This document shows, piece by piece, positions 32,673 to 44,889 of a DNA stretch of 64,000 nucleotides; the first letter of the stretch is position 1, and every line of letters starts with the position of its first letter. The position numbers and the translations under genes are program-made. This stretch comes from Rhodeus uyekii. Lineage: Eukaryota > Chordata > Actinopteri > Cypriniformes > Acheilognathidae. The stretch covers positions 533,001 to 597,000 of the forward strand of contig JAWRVZ010000043.1 in the NCBI GenBank assembly GCA_037043235.1, in the 5' to 3' direction. The notes beneath the pieces are model-generated. The model was not told where the DNA came from and did not search any database. It worked only from the letters and a program-made list of their open reading frames with translations.

Positions 32673-33802
32673 ACTGCCCGCCGACACTCGCTCCTCCTCA
32701 CTATTACAAGCTGCTCACGCAATTACAGATGCCTTCCCAGCCAACAAAAAAATTAAGTTTTTCTGTTATTACGTGAAATGTTATTTCTGAATGTTCTTCT
32801 TATTCAAACATTAACATTAAATTGTTATAATTGTGCAAATTGTTGTTTATGTTTGAGTGTAGACATGCTGTTACTGTGGCTTCATCACTGTTGGATCACC
32901 TGAGTTTGTTTTTATTAAAGAACCTTTCCTCTCCTTCACCACCATCTTCTTTTTGTGACAGTACAATTTTTATGTTAGATTTGGAGAATATTTATAATAT
33001 AATGTAATATGAGACCAGATAACCTTCTTTTAAATTTTATGGAAGAATGTTTGTTCACAATGGAAGTCAAAGTTCATGTTAGCTGGGTTTAACCATTTGG
33101 ACGCCAGACAAAAAATATATTCAAACAACTTTTTGCTATACTTCCAGTTACGTTATGAAAATGTTATTTCTAAATGTCCTCTGAACATTCAAAGCATTCA
33201 AAGTTCTAGTGACACCTTCACGCCTTTCTCCTGCAAAACATCTTTGCCATACTACATACAGGTTCTGCAATGGAAAACTTTAAAAATGATTCATAAATAT
33301 TCCAGGTGTTCATTTTCTTGTCCTTGTGTAAATGTAGTTAATAAAGTTGATGTGTCTGAGTTTAACCAGAGCAGAGCAGACAGCACAGACATATCCATAG
33401 TCAAAAGTTACAACTACATATGGACTATATTCATATTGTGTATATTCCTTGCAAAAACAAGCATCACATAGCGGTTGTCATAAAAAACTGTTGATCTTTA
33501 TTGCATAAAAGTGAGGAAAACCTCACTCATAAAGCATTACACCATGAAAGACCATATAAACAGGATGGAGAGCTGCAGATGTGAAAAAAGCTGTTATGTA
33601 ATACAATATACGCTTTGGAAAACATGATCTGTACAGTTTATATAACGAGTGTGACACACATATGGTGTTTTGTTGCCGTGCAGAGCTTGTAATGAAAGGT
33701 TTAGAGACAGTAAGTAATAAATCCAGTCCATTTTCAGATTCCTAAAGTTCTGTACATATGAACTCTAAACTTTATAGTTTAGCGTTATATATATTTTAAA
33801 TA

Positions 33803-34520
33803 CAGCAGAGTTCATTTATCTCGACTCACGTTTAACTCGCCAATCCTATTATGTAGACTTTTTTGAAGTGTAACCGCCAAACTCCCTATTTGTCTTAGCA
33901 TTTTCTTTTCGGTAATGTCGATTCTTTAATGTTGCCGAACCCTAATATCTCGAGCACAAAAGAGGGACAATTCGTGTTATTTCGTGACCTACCTAGTTCA
34001 CTGCGCATGCGCTGAGTTTGCGTTGCACGTCGCTCTGTCAGTGACGCTTCTCTCACAGCGCTCATTACGACCAATGAGTATGAGGCTTAGATAAACACAC
34101 ACACACCTGCTTTTGTTCTGACGCGGATTGAAGAACCCGGTTGTTAAAGGACGGGACGAAGCCGATTTAATTGAGAAAGCACATTAGACAGGCAGAACAC
34201 AAGAAATTATGCAATCTAGTACAGCGTGATGACCTCACGAATATGTCATGACTGTTTACGCTGTGTTTGCAATGTTGGAGAATATAATTAAAGGTTTGTA
34301 TCGAGAATCTAAGGTGTTTTTTATTGTATTCTGGTAAATCTCTGCTGTTAGTTGGTGCACATATAACTTTTGTTGTTAGCAAACATATACAGTGTATGTA
34401 CATTTTTATAACATGCCAATCGCTTCATCAAATAAATCGCCATATTGGCTGTTGGTTATCTCTATCATCTTGATGCTTTTTTGCAACCCCAGAGGCCGTA
34501 GAGATAACCATATTCTACTG
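33803..34520 (+). mobile_element. Tigger/pogo-like element A (degenerate)
   Basis: Left end CAGCAGAGTTCATTTATCTC after TA; right end GATAACCATATTCTACTG. The ends are imperfect inverted repeats related to those of the 52.09 and 63.39 kb copies. Shared internal blocks are AACTCGCCAATCCTATTATG, AATATCTCGAGCACAAAAGA and the GTTGTTAGCAAACATAT segment. 718 bp, no intact transposase. Confidence 0.7.
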
Positions 34521-34856
34521 TGATGAACAAAAGACAAACACCTGTGATGATTAGTGACCATGGCAACTGATGAGTGACGGAAAGTTCTGGAACAAAACAA
34601 CATGTGACTACAAAAGACAAAATAAGAGTCTCAGGTGAACTGTGCCGTGACAATATATGCAGAATCAATGATGGTGAGATCAGATCTCTGTGTGGATCAT
34701 ACCGGCTGTTGTCAGAACTCTTGTGCACACAAAAATATGACTGTATTGTTACAATTAATGGCCAAAATTAATGTTTGGAAAGGTAAACTGATATTTCCTA
34801 CTGACTAAAGATGTAAATAACTGCCTTAAAACCCATTTTTTGTTGTGAAAATAATG

Positions 34857-34858
34857 TT

Positions 34859-34902
<44 letters not shown>

Positions 34903-34927
34903 TATGTATGTTGTTAGTAATAATATG

Positions 34928-34972
<45 letters not shown>
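34857..34972. repeat. Two (TA)n microsatellites
   Basis: TATATA runs at about 34862-34896 and 34931-34972, separated by GTTGTTAGTAATAATA, a phrase that recurs after the second run, so the unit is itself duplicated. Confidence 0.95.
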
Positions 34973-34974
<2 letters not shown>

Positions 34975-35149
34975 TTGTTAGTAATAATAGTTTGCACAGT
35001 AATAATAATAATAAGACTTTAGCACAGTAGTGAATGTAGGGTACATGTGCATTACATGCATTCTGAACAAACTTCAGAGTTGCAGCACCCAGTTGCAGCA
35101 CTCAGGATTGTTGATTTTACCTTTATTACATTTTATTATTATTATTATT

Positions 35150-35460
35150 ATTATTATTAGACTATGTTACATTTACATAGCGCTTTTCCAGAGCTCAAAG
35201 CGCTTTACATAGTAGGGGGAATCTCCTCAACCACCACCAATGTGCAGCATCCACTTGGATGATGCGACGGCAGCCATATTGCACCAGAACGCTCACCACA
35301 CACCAGCTTATTGGTGGAGAGGAGACAGAGTGATGAAGCCAATTATAGTATGGGGGGGGATTAGGAAATCAGCAAATCTAAAAAGAAAGGTCTGGTCTAC
35401 TGACCAGTTCATGAGACAAAAACAAACACAGGCACGTACATATGACGTTAAACGTAGATG
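35150..35460 (+). mobile_element. Dispersed fish repeat preceding an L2 fragment
   Basis: Carries TTACATAGCGCTTTTCCAGA, CAAAGCGCTTTACATAGTAG and a CAGCATCCACTTGGATGATG block, phrases I recall as widely dispersed in teleost genomes. A short coding-like frame (35240-35461) is repeat-derived. Confidence 0.5.
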
Positions 35461-35474
35461 AATATGCCCATCAT

Positions 35475-35560
35475 TATTGCGGTTCCTCAGGGGTCGGTTT
35501 TAGGACCCTTACTATTCTCTGCATAAACACATGCTACCTCTGGGCTCCACCATTTAGAGA
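35475..35560 (+). mobile_element. L2-type LINE RT fragment
   Basis: Plus-strand translation gives VPQGSVLGPLLFS, the conserved motif upstream of the RT catalytic aspartates. It is broken immediately afterwards by a stop. Confidence 0.65.
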
Positions 35561-36504
35561 TATTGTGTATATTATCATTGCTGTGCTGAGTTAGAGTCAG
35601 TGTGCTTGGTTATTTTTACAAAGGCTACGTTCAAATTATTTTCATGTTAATGTTACATCTTGAAATTAATATTTTAGTTTGAAAAGTCAATAACTACAGC
35701 AAAACAAAATCATTTAATTTCACATCAGTTTACACTTGAACACTTTCTATATCAACATATAATGATAAGAAAATACAGTTAAATAATTTAAAGTTGTCAG
35801 TTCACGTCAGGCTTTTATGGTGATTGTGCTGTACGTCACGAATACAGATACTTTTGATACATGAGAAGTGTGTTCAAAACCACAAGTGCCTTTTGTTGAC
35901 TAACATTTACTTGAGGAAATCGGTTTATAACTACTAGGTTTGAACTTATTGGTCCTGTACTGCCTATTGACTGAATCTATAATGGCTAATGTTGCTTAAT
36001 GAATACTCAAGTTTAATACAATGATAATAATGTAAGTCAAACACATCACATGTCTGACCTATTTTTTGCGGCATTCAGTATGGGATTTGACGGTTTATAG
36101 ATTAACACACATTCTTACTGCTTGAAAATCGAGATGCGTAACAGCGGCATATGGTGTGGAGTCTTTGAAGCTGACCATAGGCGTCTGTTCAGAATGCATG
36201 TAAACAAAGCCTTAAAATTTTACACTTAACACATACTGTATTGAATAGATAGAAATGATATCCATCTATCTGTCCATCAACATGTTTCTGTGGGGTGATG
36301 GGGATGTCAGCCATTATTTAAAAAGTTCCAGGCAGTGTGCCAGCTCTAAACATTCCCAAATCAATGACATTGCCACTCATGAAAGAAAATACAAACAGGA
36401 AATGATAGTCAATCGTAGTTGTGAAATGAAATGTGCCTTTTAAAATAAAATACTCAAAATTGCAGCATATTCTTTTTTAATTAACTCTGATATCTGTGTA
36501 TTGC

Positions 36505-36740
36505 TGTCTCTAGTTTTATCGTTTGGCCAGAGGAGAACTGGTCCCCCGACTGAGCCTGGTTTCTCCCAACGTTTTTTCTCCATTCTGTTCTTCATTCATT
36601 CTGTCTCCTGCTGGAGTTTTGGGTTCTTGCCGCTGTCGCCTCTGGCTTGCTTAGTTGGGGACACTTAACATTTAATATTCATCCATATTACTATGTCCAA
36701 TTAGAGAGAAGGATCTCATGGCTTGGTGTAAGGATTGTTA
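36505..36740 (+). mobile_element. L2 3' UTR fragment
   Basis: Contains GGCCAGAGGAGAACTGG, TGTCGCCTCTGGCTTG and TTAGTTGGGGACACTTAACA, which recur at 58.52-58.65 kb in an L2 copy. Confidence 0.65.
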
Positions 36741-37189
36741 GATTATAGTTTCTCTGCTGTTCCTGAAGATATATTTTAACCCACCAGAATGTTTTAAAAG
36801 AGCGCTCTTTGAAGCAAGAATCATCAGAACCACACGACTGAAATCAAATCTGGTTTATTGACTGTTGCTTAACATCTTACAAAAATACATAAGCTTTTGT
36901 AGGGTTTGCTTCTGTCCTCCCTCCAGCGGGTCCAAGGTTACTTCGTGCTGACATCACTTTAGCCACGTTTCGTCAAACAATATAATCATACAACAGTTGA
37001 TACAAGTTAGGTTGACCTGACACAACGTAAACATGAATCGCATCAGAAGTATAGGAGATGTCTAGAGAACGAGAACACGAAGACATGTCAGAACGTCTTG
37101 TGATTATCACAAACAAAGAGTAAAACATTAACCATGTGAAAGGTCACCATGTCTTATGAAATATCCACAATTAATCCGTGTTAATACTT

Positions 37190-37459
37190 GTGAGATATAA
37201 TATGGATATATAGAGAATCCTTCACTTGGCTAGCATCAGGAACCAATGGGAGAGCAGGAGGATGGTGGCGAGTCTACTATAACTAAGATGGCGGCGTGCG
37301 GCGCGAGTTTCAAAAATTGTTATGGGGCGAATCTCGGACTTTCAGAAACCTTTCATATCTTGAAAACTTTTCGTATGTAGAGCAGTACAATTTAACGTCT
37401 TTGCTTTCGTAACTTGGATTTTTCGTAAGTTGAGCCTTTTGTATCTTGAGGTACTACTG
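37190..37459 (-). mobile_element. Tigger/pogo-like element B fragment
   Basis: Near reverse-complement copy of 59073-59270. Shared blocks include GGCGAGTCTACTATAAC, CGGACTTTCAGAAACCTTTC and CTTTTCGTATGTAGAGCAGTA. The right end CTTGAGGTACTACTG is followed by TA. Confidence 0.75.
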
Positions 37460-37461
37460 TA

Positions 37462-38371
37462 CTTGTGTATTTGAATACTCAGATAAGATAAGATAAAATT
37501 ATAACAAGCTTCTGTCTGTGCCGTCATGACTCGTGGCGTCATGCTCACTTTCATCATTTTTACTCTTATTCTCATTCTCATGCTCGACTCATTTTTTACA
37601 CTGAACAGCCAATCAGAGTTCTCTCTCTCACACCTGGCCGGACACCAATTCTACATCCCACAACCACGAACCACCGCAGAATGGTCAGGATCCCTGTCTC
37701 AGCTCTGAAGAAAAAGCTGAATGAGCGAGTTGCACGCATGGGGAGTGTAAGTTTGATAAAATAAATGTAAATCTCACTCACCAATGTCCATTGTCGTTGT
37801 GTCTGCACATTGTTACCACATGAAGGTGTTTGGGCTACATCAGTAACCGAGACACTCTTCAGTGGAACATAATGTTCATTCTGCTCTTTTCCACATGAAA
37901 GTGAATGCGAACTGATGCTGACAAGCCCCATCAATCATAAAGACTTGGGAGTTATCATTGAAATCAGTTAGAGTCATTCACTGACTGAGTTATCGAAACA
38001 ATATCAACTTATCATTACATTTTAATTCCAGCACTGGATTACTAAAATGTATCACAGTAAATGTTGTACACATTAAATGTTATTTGCATTACTCTTACAC
38101 TAGCATTTTCTTGTCTTAATTATTATATCTGTTGAAGCTGACAGGAAATGCTATATGAGTGTGTTTCCACATGAGGGCAGCACAGCACAAGAGAGTTTGG
38201 AGCATAACACAGAACAGGAACAGAGCTGTGTTTATGCTCAATAATCTCCATCTGGGCCACTTTCTCTTTTGGATACAACAGCTAGACTTATGTTGCTATG
38301 AAATAAATTTATGCTGTGTGTTAGAGAGTTTGAAAAAGCATCAATGGCCGTCCTGGGCCTCTTCAAACATT

Positions 38372-38425
<54 letters not shown>

Positions 38426-39060
38426 CATCCATGTTAAGAGGAAACCATGTATGCTTTTTTCAGGGGAGGTGAGGGGAGGGATGTGGGGTCTGCAGGTCTG
38501 GTGACCACATGTCCCCTGTTGGCTTTGTGTATGGTTATTATTGCTGGGTTGGGTTTCCCACTAAACTTCTATACAAGGTCTGAAAAGAAACCTTCTGAAA
38601 ACATTGTGAGAGAGGTAGGTGAGGACAGGGGTCTGTCTGGAGACCCTTTTGACCCCTGTATACTACAATGTGTATGACATTACCTTCTCTCATCACCACA
38701 CACACACACTCATCTGACAATGATCGACTTCCTCTTTTACCAATTTTAACTGACAAGACCGGTTTCATTGTGGGAAAAAAGCAAACGGCGTTCCTGGCAT
38801 TCAACAGTTCGTAAATATATAAAGAATAGAAATTGTTTTTGAAATGATCATTTTAGTATTTTGCTCCTTAATATTTATGTGGGAATGTAAGATAAAAAAG
38901 GAAGAAAACAGATAAATTAAAATTAACTTCAGATAAATGCTGTTCATTGAACTTACTGAACTGAATCCGGACAATAATTTATCACGGTTTCCACAAAAAT
39001 CTGAAGCATGTTGTTTTCAACACTTATAATGACCAGAAATGTTTGTTGATCCTCAAGTCA
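37462..39060. other. Intergenic stretch
   Basis: No exon or intact element recognised. Contains a (CA)n microsatellite at about 38370-38423. A GGGAGGTGAGGGGAGGGATG purine-rich segment lies at 38463. Confidence 0.5.
38370..38423. repeat. (CA)n microsatellite
   Basis: About 26 uninterrupted CA dinucleotides. Confidence 0.97.
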
Positions 39061-39064
39061 TCAT

Positions 39065-40590
39065 ATTAGAATGATTAGTGAAGGATCATGTGACACTGAA
39101 GACTGGAGTAATGATGCTGAAAATACAGCTTTAATCACAGGAATAAATGACACTTTACTATATATTCACATAGAAAACAGCTGTTTTACACTGATATAAT
39201 ATTACACTGTTTTACTGTATTTATCATCTAATAAATTCAGCTTTAATCACAGGAATAAATGACACTTTACTATATATTCACATAGAAAACAGCTGTTTTA
39301 CACTGATATAATATTACACTGTTTTACTGTATTTATCATCTAATAAATTCAGCTTTAATCACAGGAATAAATGACACTTTACTATATATTCACATAGAAA
39401 ACAGCTGTTTTACACTGATATAATATTACACTGTTTTACTGTATTTATCATATAATAAATTCAGCTTTAATCACAGGAATAAATGACACTTTACTATATA
39501 TTCACATAGAAAACAGCTGTTTTACACTGATATAATATTACACTGTTTTACTGTATCATATAATAAATTCAGCTTTAATCACAGGAATAAATGACACTTT
39601 ACTATATATTCACATAGAAAACAGCTGTTTTACACTGATATAATATTACACTGTTTTACTGTATTCATCATATAATAAATTCAGCTTTAATCACAGGAAT
39701 AAATGACACTTTACTATATATTCACAGAAAACAGCTGTTTTACACTGATGTAATATTACACTGTTTTACTGTATTTATCCTCTAATAAATTCAGCTTTAA
39801 TCACAGGAATAAATGACACTTTACTATATATTCACATAGAAAACAGCTGTTTTACACTGATATAATATTACACTGTTTTACTGTATCATATAATAAATTC
39901 AGCTTTAATCACAGGAATAAATGACACTTTACTATATATTCACATAGAAAACAGCTGTTTTACACTGATATAATATTACACTGTTTTACTGTATTTATCA
40001 TCTAATAAATTCAGCTTTAATCACAGGAATAAATGACACTTTACTATATATTCACATAGAAAACAGCTGTTTTACACTGATATAATATTACACTGTTTTA
40101 CTGTATTTATCATCTAATAAATTCAGCTTTAATCACAGGAATAAATGACACTTTACTATATATTCACATAGAAAACAGCTGTTTTACACTGATATAATAT
40201 TACACTGTTTTACTGTATTTATCATCTAATAAATTCAGCTTTAATCACAGGAATAAATGACACTTTACTATATATTCACATAGAAAACAGCTGTTTTACA
40301 CTGATATAATATTACACTGTTTTACTGTATTCATCATATAATAAATTCAGCTTTAATCACAGGAATAAATGACACTTTACTATATATTCACAGAAAACAG
40401 CTGTTTTACACTGATGTAATATTACACTGTTTTACTGTATTTATCATCTAATAAATTCAGCTTTAATCACAGGAATAAATTACACTTTACTATATATCCA
40501 CATAGAAAACAGTAATATTAATTTATAATAATATAATTTTTTTTTTTATAATTTGATCAAATAAATTCAGCCTTGTTGAACATACGAGTA
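39065..40590 (-). repeat. Satellite array 3: about 12 copies of the 112-bp unit inside the same dispersed element
   Basis: Left single-copy end has GGATCATGTGACACTGAAGA and CTGGAGTAATGATGCTG; right end has TTTGATCAAATAAATTCAGC. Between them are about 12 units of the satellite in the orientation of array 2. Shortened units (ACTGTATCATATAATAAATTC; ATTCACAGAAAACAGC) recur at regular distances, again indicating block duplication. Confidence 0.96.
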
Positions 40591-43300
40591 AAATGTACAT
40601 GTTCATAATGGCCAAAACATAAATCATGTCTATCATTTAGAGGTGAGCTGACACAGGAAGTGTTTGGTATGTTTAAATGTTTTGAGTCTGTCCATCTCAT
40701 GCCAGAAACATCAAACCACATCAACATTATTCATGCACTCACGTAGTTCTATTAGCCAAGGTCTTAAGGTAGAGGAAACTCGACAGAAACAGAGAATAGT
40801 TGACATATTTTAATACTTCTCATTAGATTCATTATCTGTATTATTATTATTATTATTGCTGAATATTATAATTATTATTGGTGGCACTTGACAATGACAG
40901 CTTTACCAAATGGAAAATCAATACAAAATACATAAGTATACAATTTCAGTGCAAAACCATCACAAAGAGATTCAAAGATTTACAGTTTTTTGTAAACAAT
41001 GCAATTTTCTCATTGCAAATGACAAACTGCAGACCAGATTAATACACAAATACAAATTTGAAAGAAAGTAACTTGGCATATTTTTCTTATAGTCACTTCA
41101 CGACTGTTAAAAAAGAAAATACACACTGTAGTTTTTAGGCAAGCTATGAATTAGACCACAAAATTACTACTCCACCTCACATTATCCAATAAGGTTTGAA
41201 CTTGTTGTTCCATTGATTAAGAATTAAAACTTTTTTTTTTAAATTGCTTCCAATTTCTGAATCTACAGCTCCATTTCTTAAAACTCTACATGCAAAACCA
41301 CAAAACATGCACACAACATGCAAAGCATCACACATTTCTTGCAAAAACAAACACATCACCATTTTAACTTTGAAAAAAAAATTGTATAGTAACTCTACAC
41401 ACAAAAATCAAATGAATAGTCATAGAAACATCAAACTAGACATGGATGTGAAAAATGTAAAACACTACAATATTGGGCTTCATGCTTTTCCACACATGCA
41501 TGTATGTGCATAAATGTGCTGTGCACAATGAACTGAATCAAGCGCTGAGATTACCTGAGCTGAATAATGACACCATTGTCTTGTTAGAGCTGCTTTAGAG
41601 CAGAATTTGAATGTTGTGAAACTTTTTTGAAACAGTGTGTATTGTATAAAACACTACAAAAATAGAGGCGACTTGACTTGGCACGAATATTCAGTATGTA
41701 TTTACAAAATAAACAGAAATGCAAGGGTGGAAAATGTATTTCTTTTTCCAAACATCGAGTTTTGATTTATAAGTGATCAAATTGGGTGTATTTACACTAT
41801 AAACAATAATACGAGAGGGTAAACAATCCATATTCTTCTTAAATATGAATAGTTTTGATTTCTAAGCGAATACTTTGTTTAAATACTTTCACTCACGATC
41901 ACTGGCTGTAGGTAAACAGGAAATGATTGTGGTATTTAAATGGCAGTGTTTTCTAAATGAACGACTAGAGCTGTTAGTTTTGAGTGACATGTCTAATGCA
42001 CAGAACTGTGTTTAGTGTTTTTGTTTTCCAATTATAAACCGAGTTTAAAGCATATAATGTGCTTGTAGTTTTGGAGAGTTGTTCTGAAGATCAGGAACAG
42101 GAGTGAATGTTTCACTGAGTGGGCCTCGAGTACAACTTTTAATGTAAACATTAAAAAAACTATTAAAAATGTAATATGTATTTTTTAATCAAATTGATAA
42201 CTGTGGCTATTGATGTTATGAAGGTAAATATATATCTACAACGTGTGTGTAGAGTTACCATGGAAAAACACAAGAAAGTCAAATTGTACTGCACTTTAAA
42301 AATATTTTGAAAGAGTAATGAATTGAAGGAAGTGTTTGCTTTTGCAAGAGATATGTGAAGTTTTGCATGTTGTGTGGGTGTTAGGTGGTTTTGTCTGTAG
42401 AGTTTTGTGAAATGGAGCTAAAGATTCAGAATTGTAAGCAATAAAAAAGCATCTTTTGCATGGTGACTACAGCATTTCTGGGCAGCTGGAAGAGAGTTTG
42501 CTAAGCTGTTCTGACTGGTTTGGTTAGCGTCATTGAGCATCACAACTATAAACAAATGACCTGCAGGTCAGGTCAAATCTGGACGTAATTTGAATAAAAA
42601 CATCAAAACACATCACTAAGTTCCTCTTAATTAATTTACTGTCCTGTTGCCTAACAATGTCTCAATGTTCATTGTAAAACATTTGAGGTTTCTACAGTCG
42701 ACACATTGTGAAAAAGTTCAAACTATTAAGTGTAGACAACAGTCTAGTTCCACTCTGTTATTTTTACTCTCACTTACAGTGGAAAATTCTTGTGTATTAT
42801 CACTATCATGTGACCCTGTCTTCAGTCAGCTATGTTTTCAGGGTCAACAATTCATGCATATTTGATTTTACATGGACGCTCTATTCTGATGCTCGTCTGA
42901 TTCAATCACATCTAATGAAATGTACTCATGGGCTTACTTTGATCTCCCTCTATTTCTCTTTTTCTTTCCCTCTTGTCTGCATCCTTTATATCTTAAGGAC
43001 TCAGACGCCTTGTCTCTGATATGCTGAATTTGATTCACAGGATGCCCCTGTTTTACCATTGTGGTGTCTTGGTACAATAGGTTCAGGGAAGTAGATTAGA
43101 CTTCCAAGAAAGCTTATGTTCTCGACTCTGAACCACATTTCTGTATAGAGCTCTGAGACTGTTTTAGCCATGTTAGATGTTTGAACCAATCCTGAAACTT
43201 GACTTAGAATTGGAAGAATCATGTTTGCAAAGAAATCTAAATATTATGTGAAATATAAAGGTACCTCTATATTAACCTCGATGTATTTTGAAAAGAGTTA
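40591..43300. other. Intergenic stretch, AT-rich
   Basis: One LINE/SINE-type tail at about 41546-41685, described separately. No exon recognised. Confidence 0.5.
41546..41685 (+). mobile_element. LINE/SINE-type tail
   Basis: CTGAGCTGAATAATGACACC, TTAGAGCTGCTTTAGAGC and AGGCGACTTGACTTG parallel the 28.68 kb copy and end like fish L2-tailed elements. Confidence 0.5.
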
Positions 43301-43309
43301 AGCAACGTG

Positions 43310-44770
43310 TAAAGTCAAGTCAAGTCAAGTCACCTTTACTTATATAGTGCTTTTTACAATACAGATTGTTTCAAAGCAGCTTTACAGTGGTCACATGAAA
43401 ACATTATAAACAAAGTTTGTTTGGCTGAACAGCAGCCTTAAAAGAGCAGGCGAATCAATACAATTGATGAATATTAAGTGTTAAGTTTTGATCATTGATT
43501 GATTTGATTGATTGATAGTTTGATTATTATATTGATAACAATTCAAGTCTAATATTAAGTCTAATTTGGTCTGGTTAGAGATGGGTTCATGATCGTCACA
43601 TGGGAGGGTTTAGTAGAGTCACGGTCTCCGCAGACACTTCAGGGCAGTGTTGTGCTCGTGTCCAGATGCAGGTCATTCATCTGATCTGGATACGGCCCGG
43701 ATCCGGCTGACCACGGTAACCTCGGAATAATAGAGTACATCAATTGTTATGGGAATGTTCCCGGTTCCGGCTGACCTAAATGATGCAGCCTAACAATCAT
43801 TTTACATGATTTGGATTAAAAATGTATGTATAATGTGTATGCCAGGTTGAAGAGATGTGTTTTTAGTCTAGATTTAAACTGACAGAGTGTGTCTGCTTCC
43901 CGAACTGTATTAGGAAGACTGTTCCAGAGTTTAGGAGCTAAATAGGAAAAGGATCGACCGCCAGCAGTTGACTTTGATATTCTAGGTATTATAAGCTGGT
44001 CAGTATTTTGGGATCGCAATAGACGTGAAGGACTATAATGTGTTAAGAGATCGCTCAAGTACTGTGGAGCTAAACCATTTAATGCTTTGTAAGTCATTAG
44101 CAATATTTTAAAATGTATTCGGTGTTTAATAGGAAGCCAGTGCAGGTGTGACAGAGCTGGGCTAATATGCTCATACTTCCTGGTTCTAGTAAGAACTCGA
44201 GCTGCTGCATTTTGGACCAGCTGGAATTTGTTTATTAAGCGTGCAGGGCAACCACCTAGTAGAGCATTACAATAATCTAGCCTTGAACTCATGAACGGAT
44301 TAACTAACTTTTCCGCATTTGTCTTTGAGAGCATATGTCACAATTTAGATATATTTTAAAGATGGAAGAATGTCGTTTTACAGATGCTAGAAACATGGCT
44401 TTCAAATTAAAGATTGGTATCAAAGAGCACACCCAGGTTTCTAACTGACGACGAAGACTTGACAGAACAGCCATCGAGTGTTAGACTGTAGTCTAGATTA
44501 TTACACGCTGAACTTTTTGGTCTAATAATTAGAATCAGTTTTGTTTTTCAGAATTAAGCAGTAGAAAGTTATTAGTCATCCAATTTTTATATCAGTTATG
44601 CATTCTGTTAATTTAGTGAATTGGTAAGTTTCATCAGGATGAGAAGAATTATAGAGCCGAGTATCATCGGCGTAACAGTGAAAGCTAATGCCATGCTTCC
44701 TAATAACTGCACCCAAAGTAAGCATGTACAGGGGTAAAAGCAATGGTCCTAGTACTCTCAATAGAACTCT
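43310..44770 (-). mobile_element. L2-type LINE, 5'-truncated, degenerate RT plus 3' tail
   Basis: On the minus strand the RT part runs from about 44765 to 43816. It shows LGPLLLPLYML, the catalytic block YADDTRLY, then after frame breaks VRNLGV-like sequence, SRLDYCNALLGG, VQNAAARVLTRTRKYEHI, LHWLPIKHRIHFKI and RLKTHLFNLA. The 3' UTR follows to a terminal array of AAGTC units at about 43312-43331 (GACTT repeats on the coding strand), typical of L2 3' ends. There is no endonuclease domain; stops between the frames show it is dead. Confidence 0.9.
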
Positions 44771-44889
44771 ACTGTATACAGTAACGCTAATTCATTCACA
44801 CAGAAGGCATTTTTTACACTTAAAACACAAGATCTACATCTGTGAAGCACTTTTTAAAAGTTGAGCTTATTAAACTTGATCGCCACATT

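Larger units (their letters stand above)
30451..33802. other. Intergenic stretch upstream of ddhd1
   Basis: Holds the 30.95 kb repeat, a polyC run at 32.6 kb and otherwise AT-rich DNA. No exon supported; open frames are short and unrelated to families I know. Confidence 0.5.

Noticed and set aside
32405..32776. Poly-Gly and poly-Pro frames
   Set aside because: They are readings of the poly(C)/poly(G) tract.
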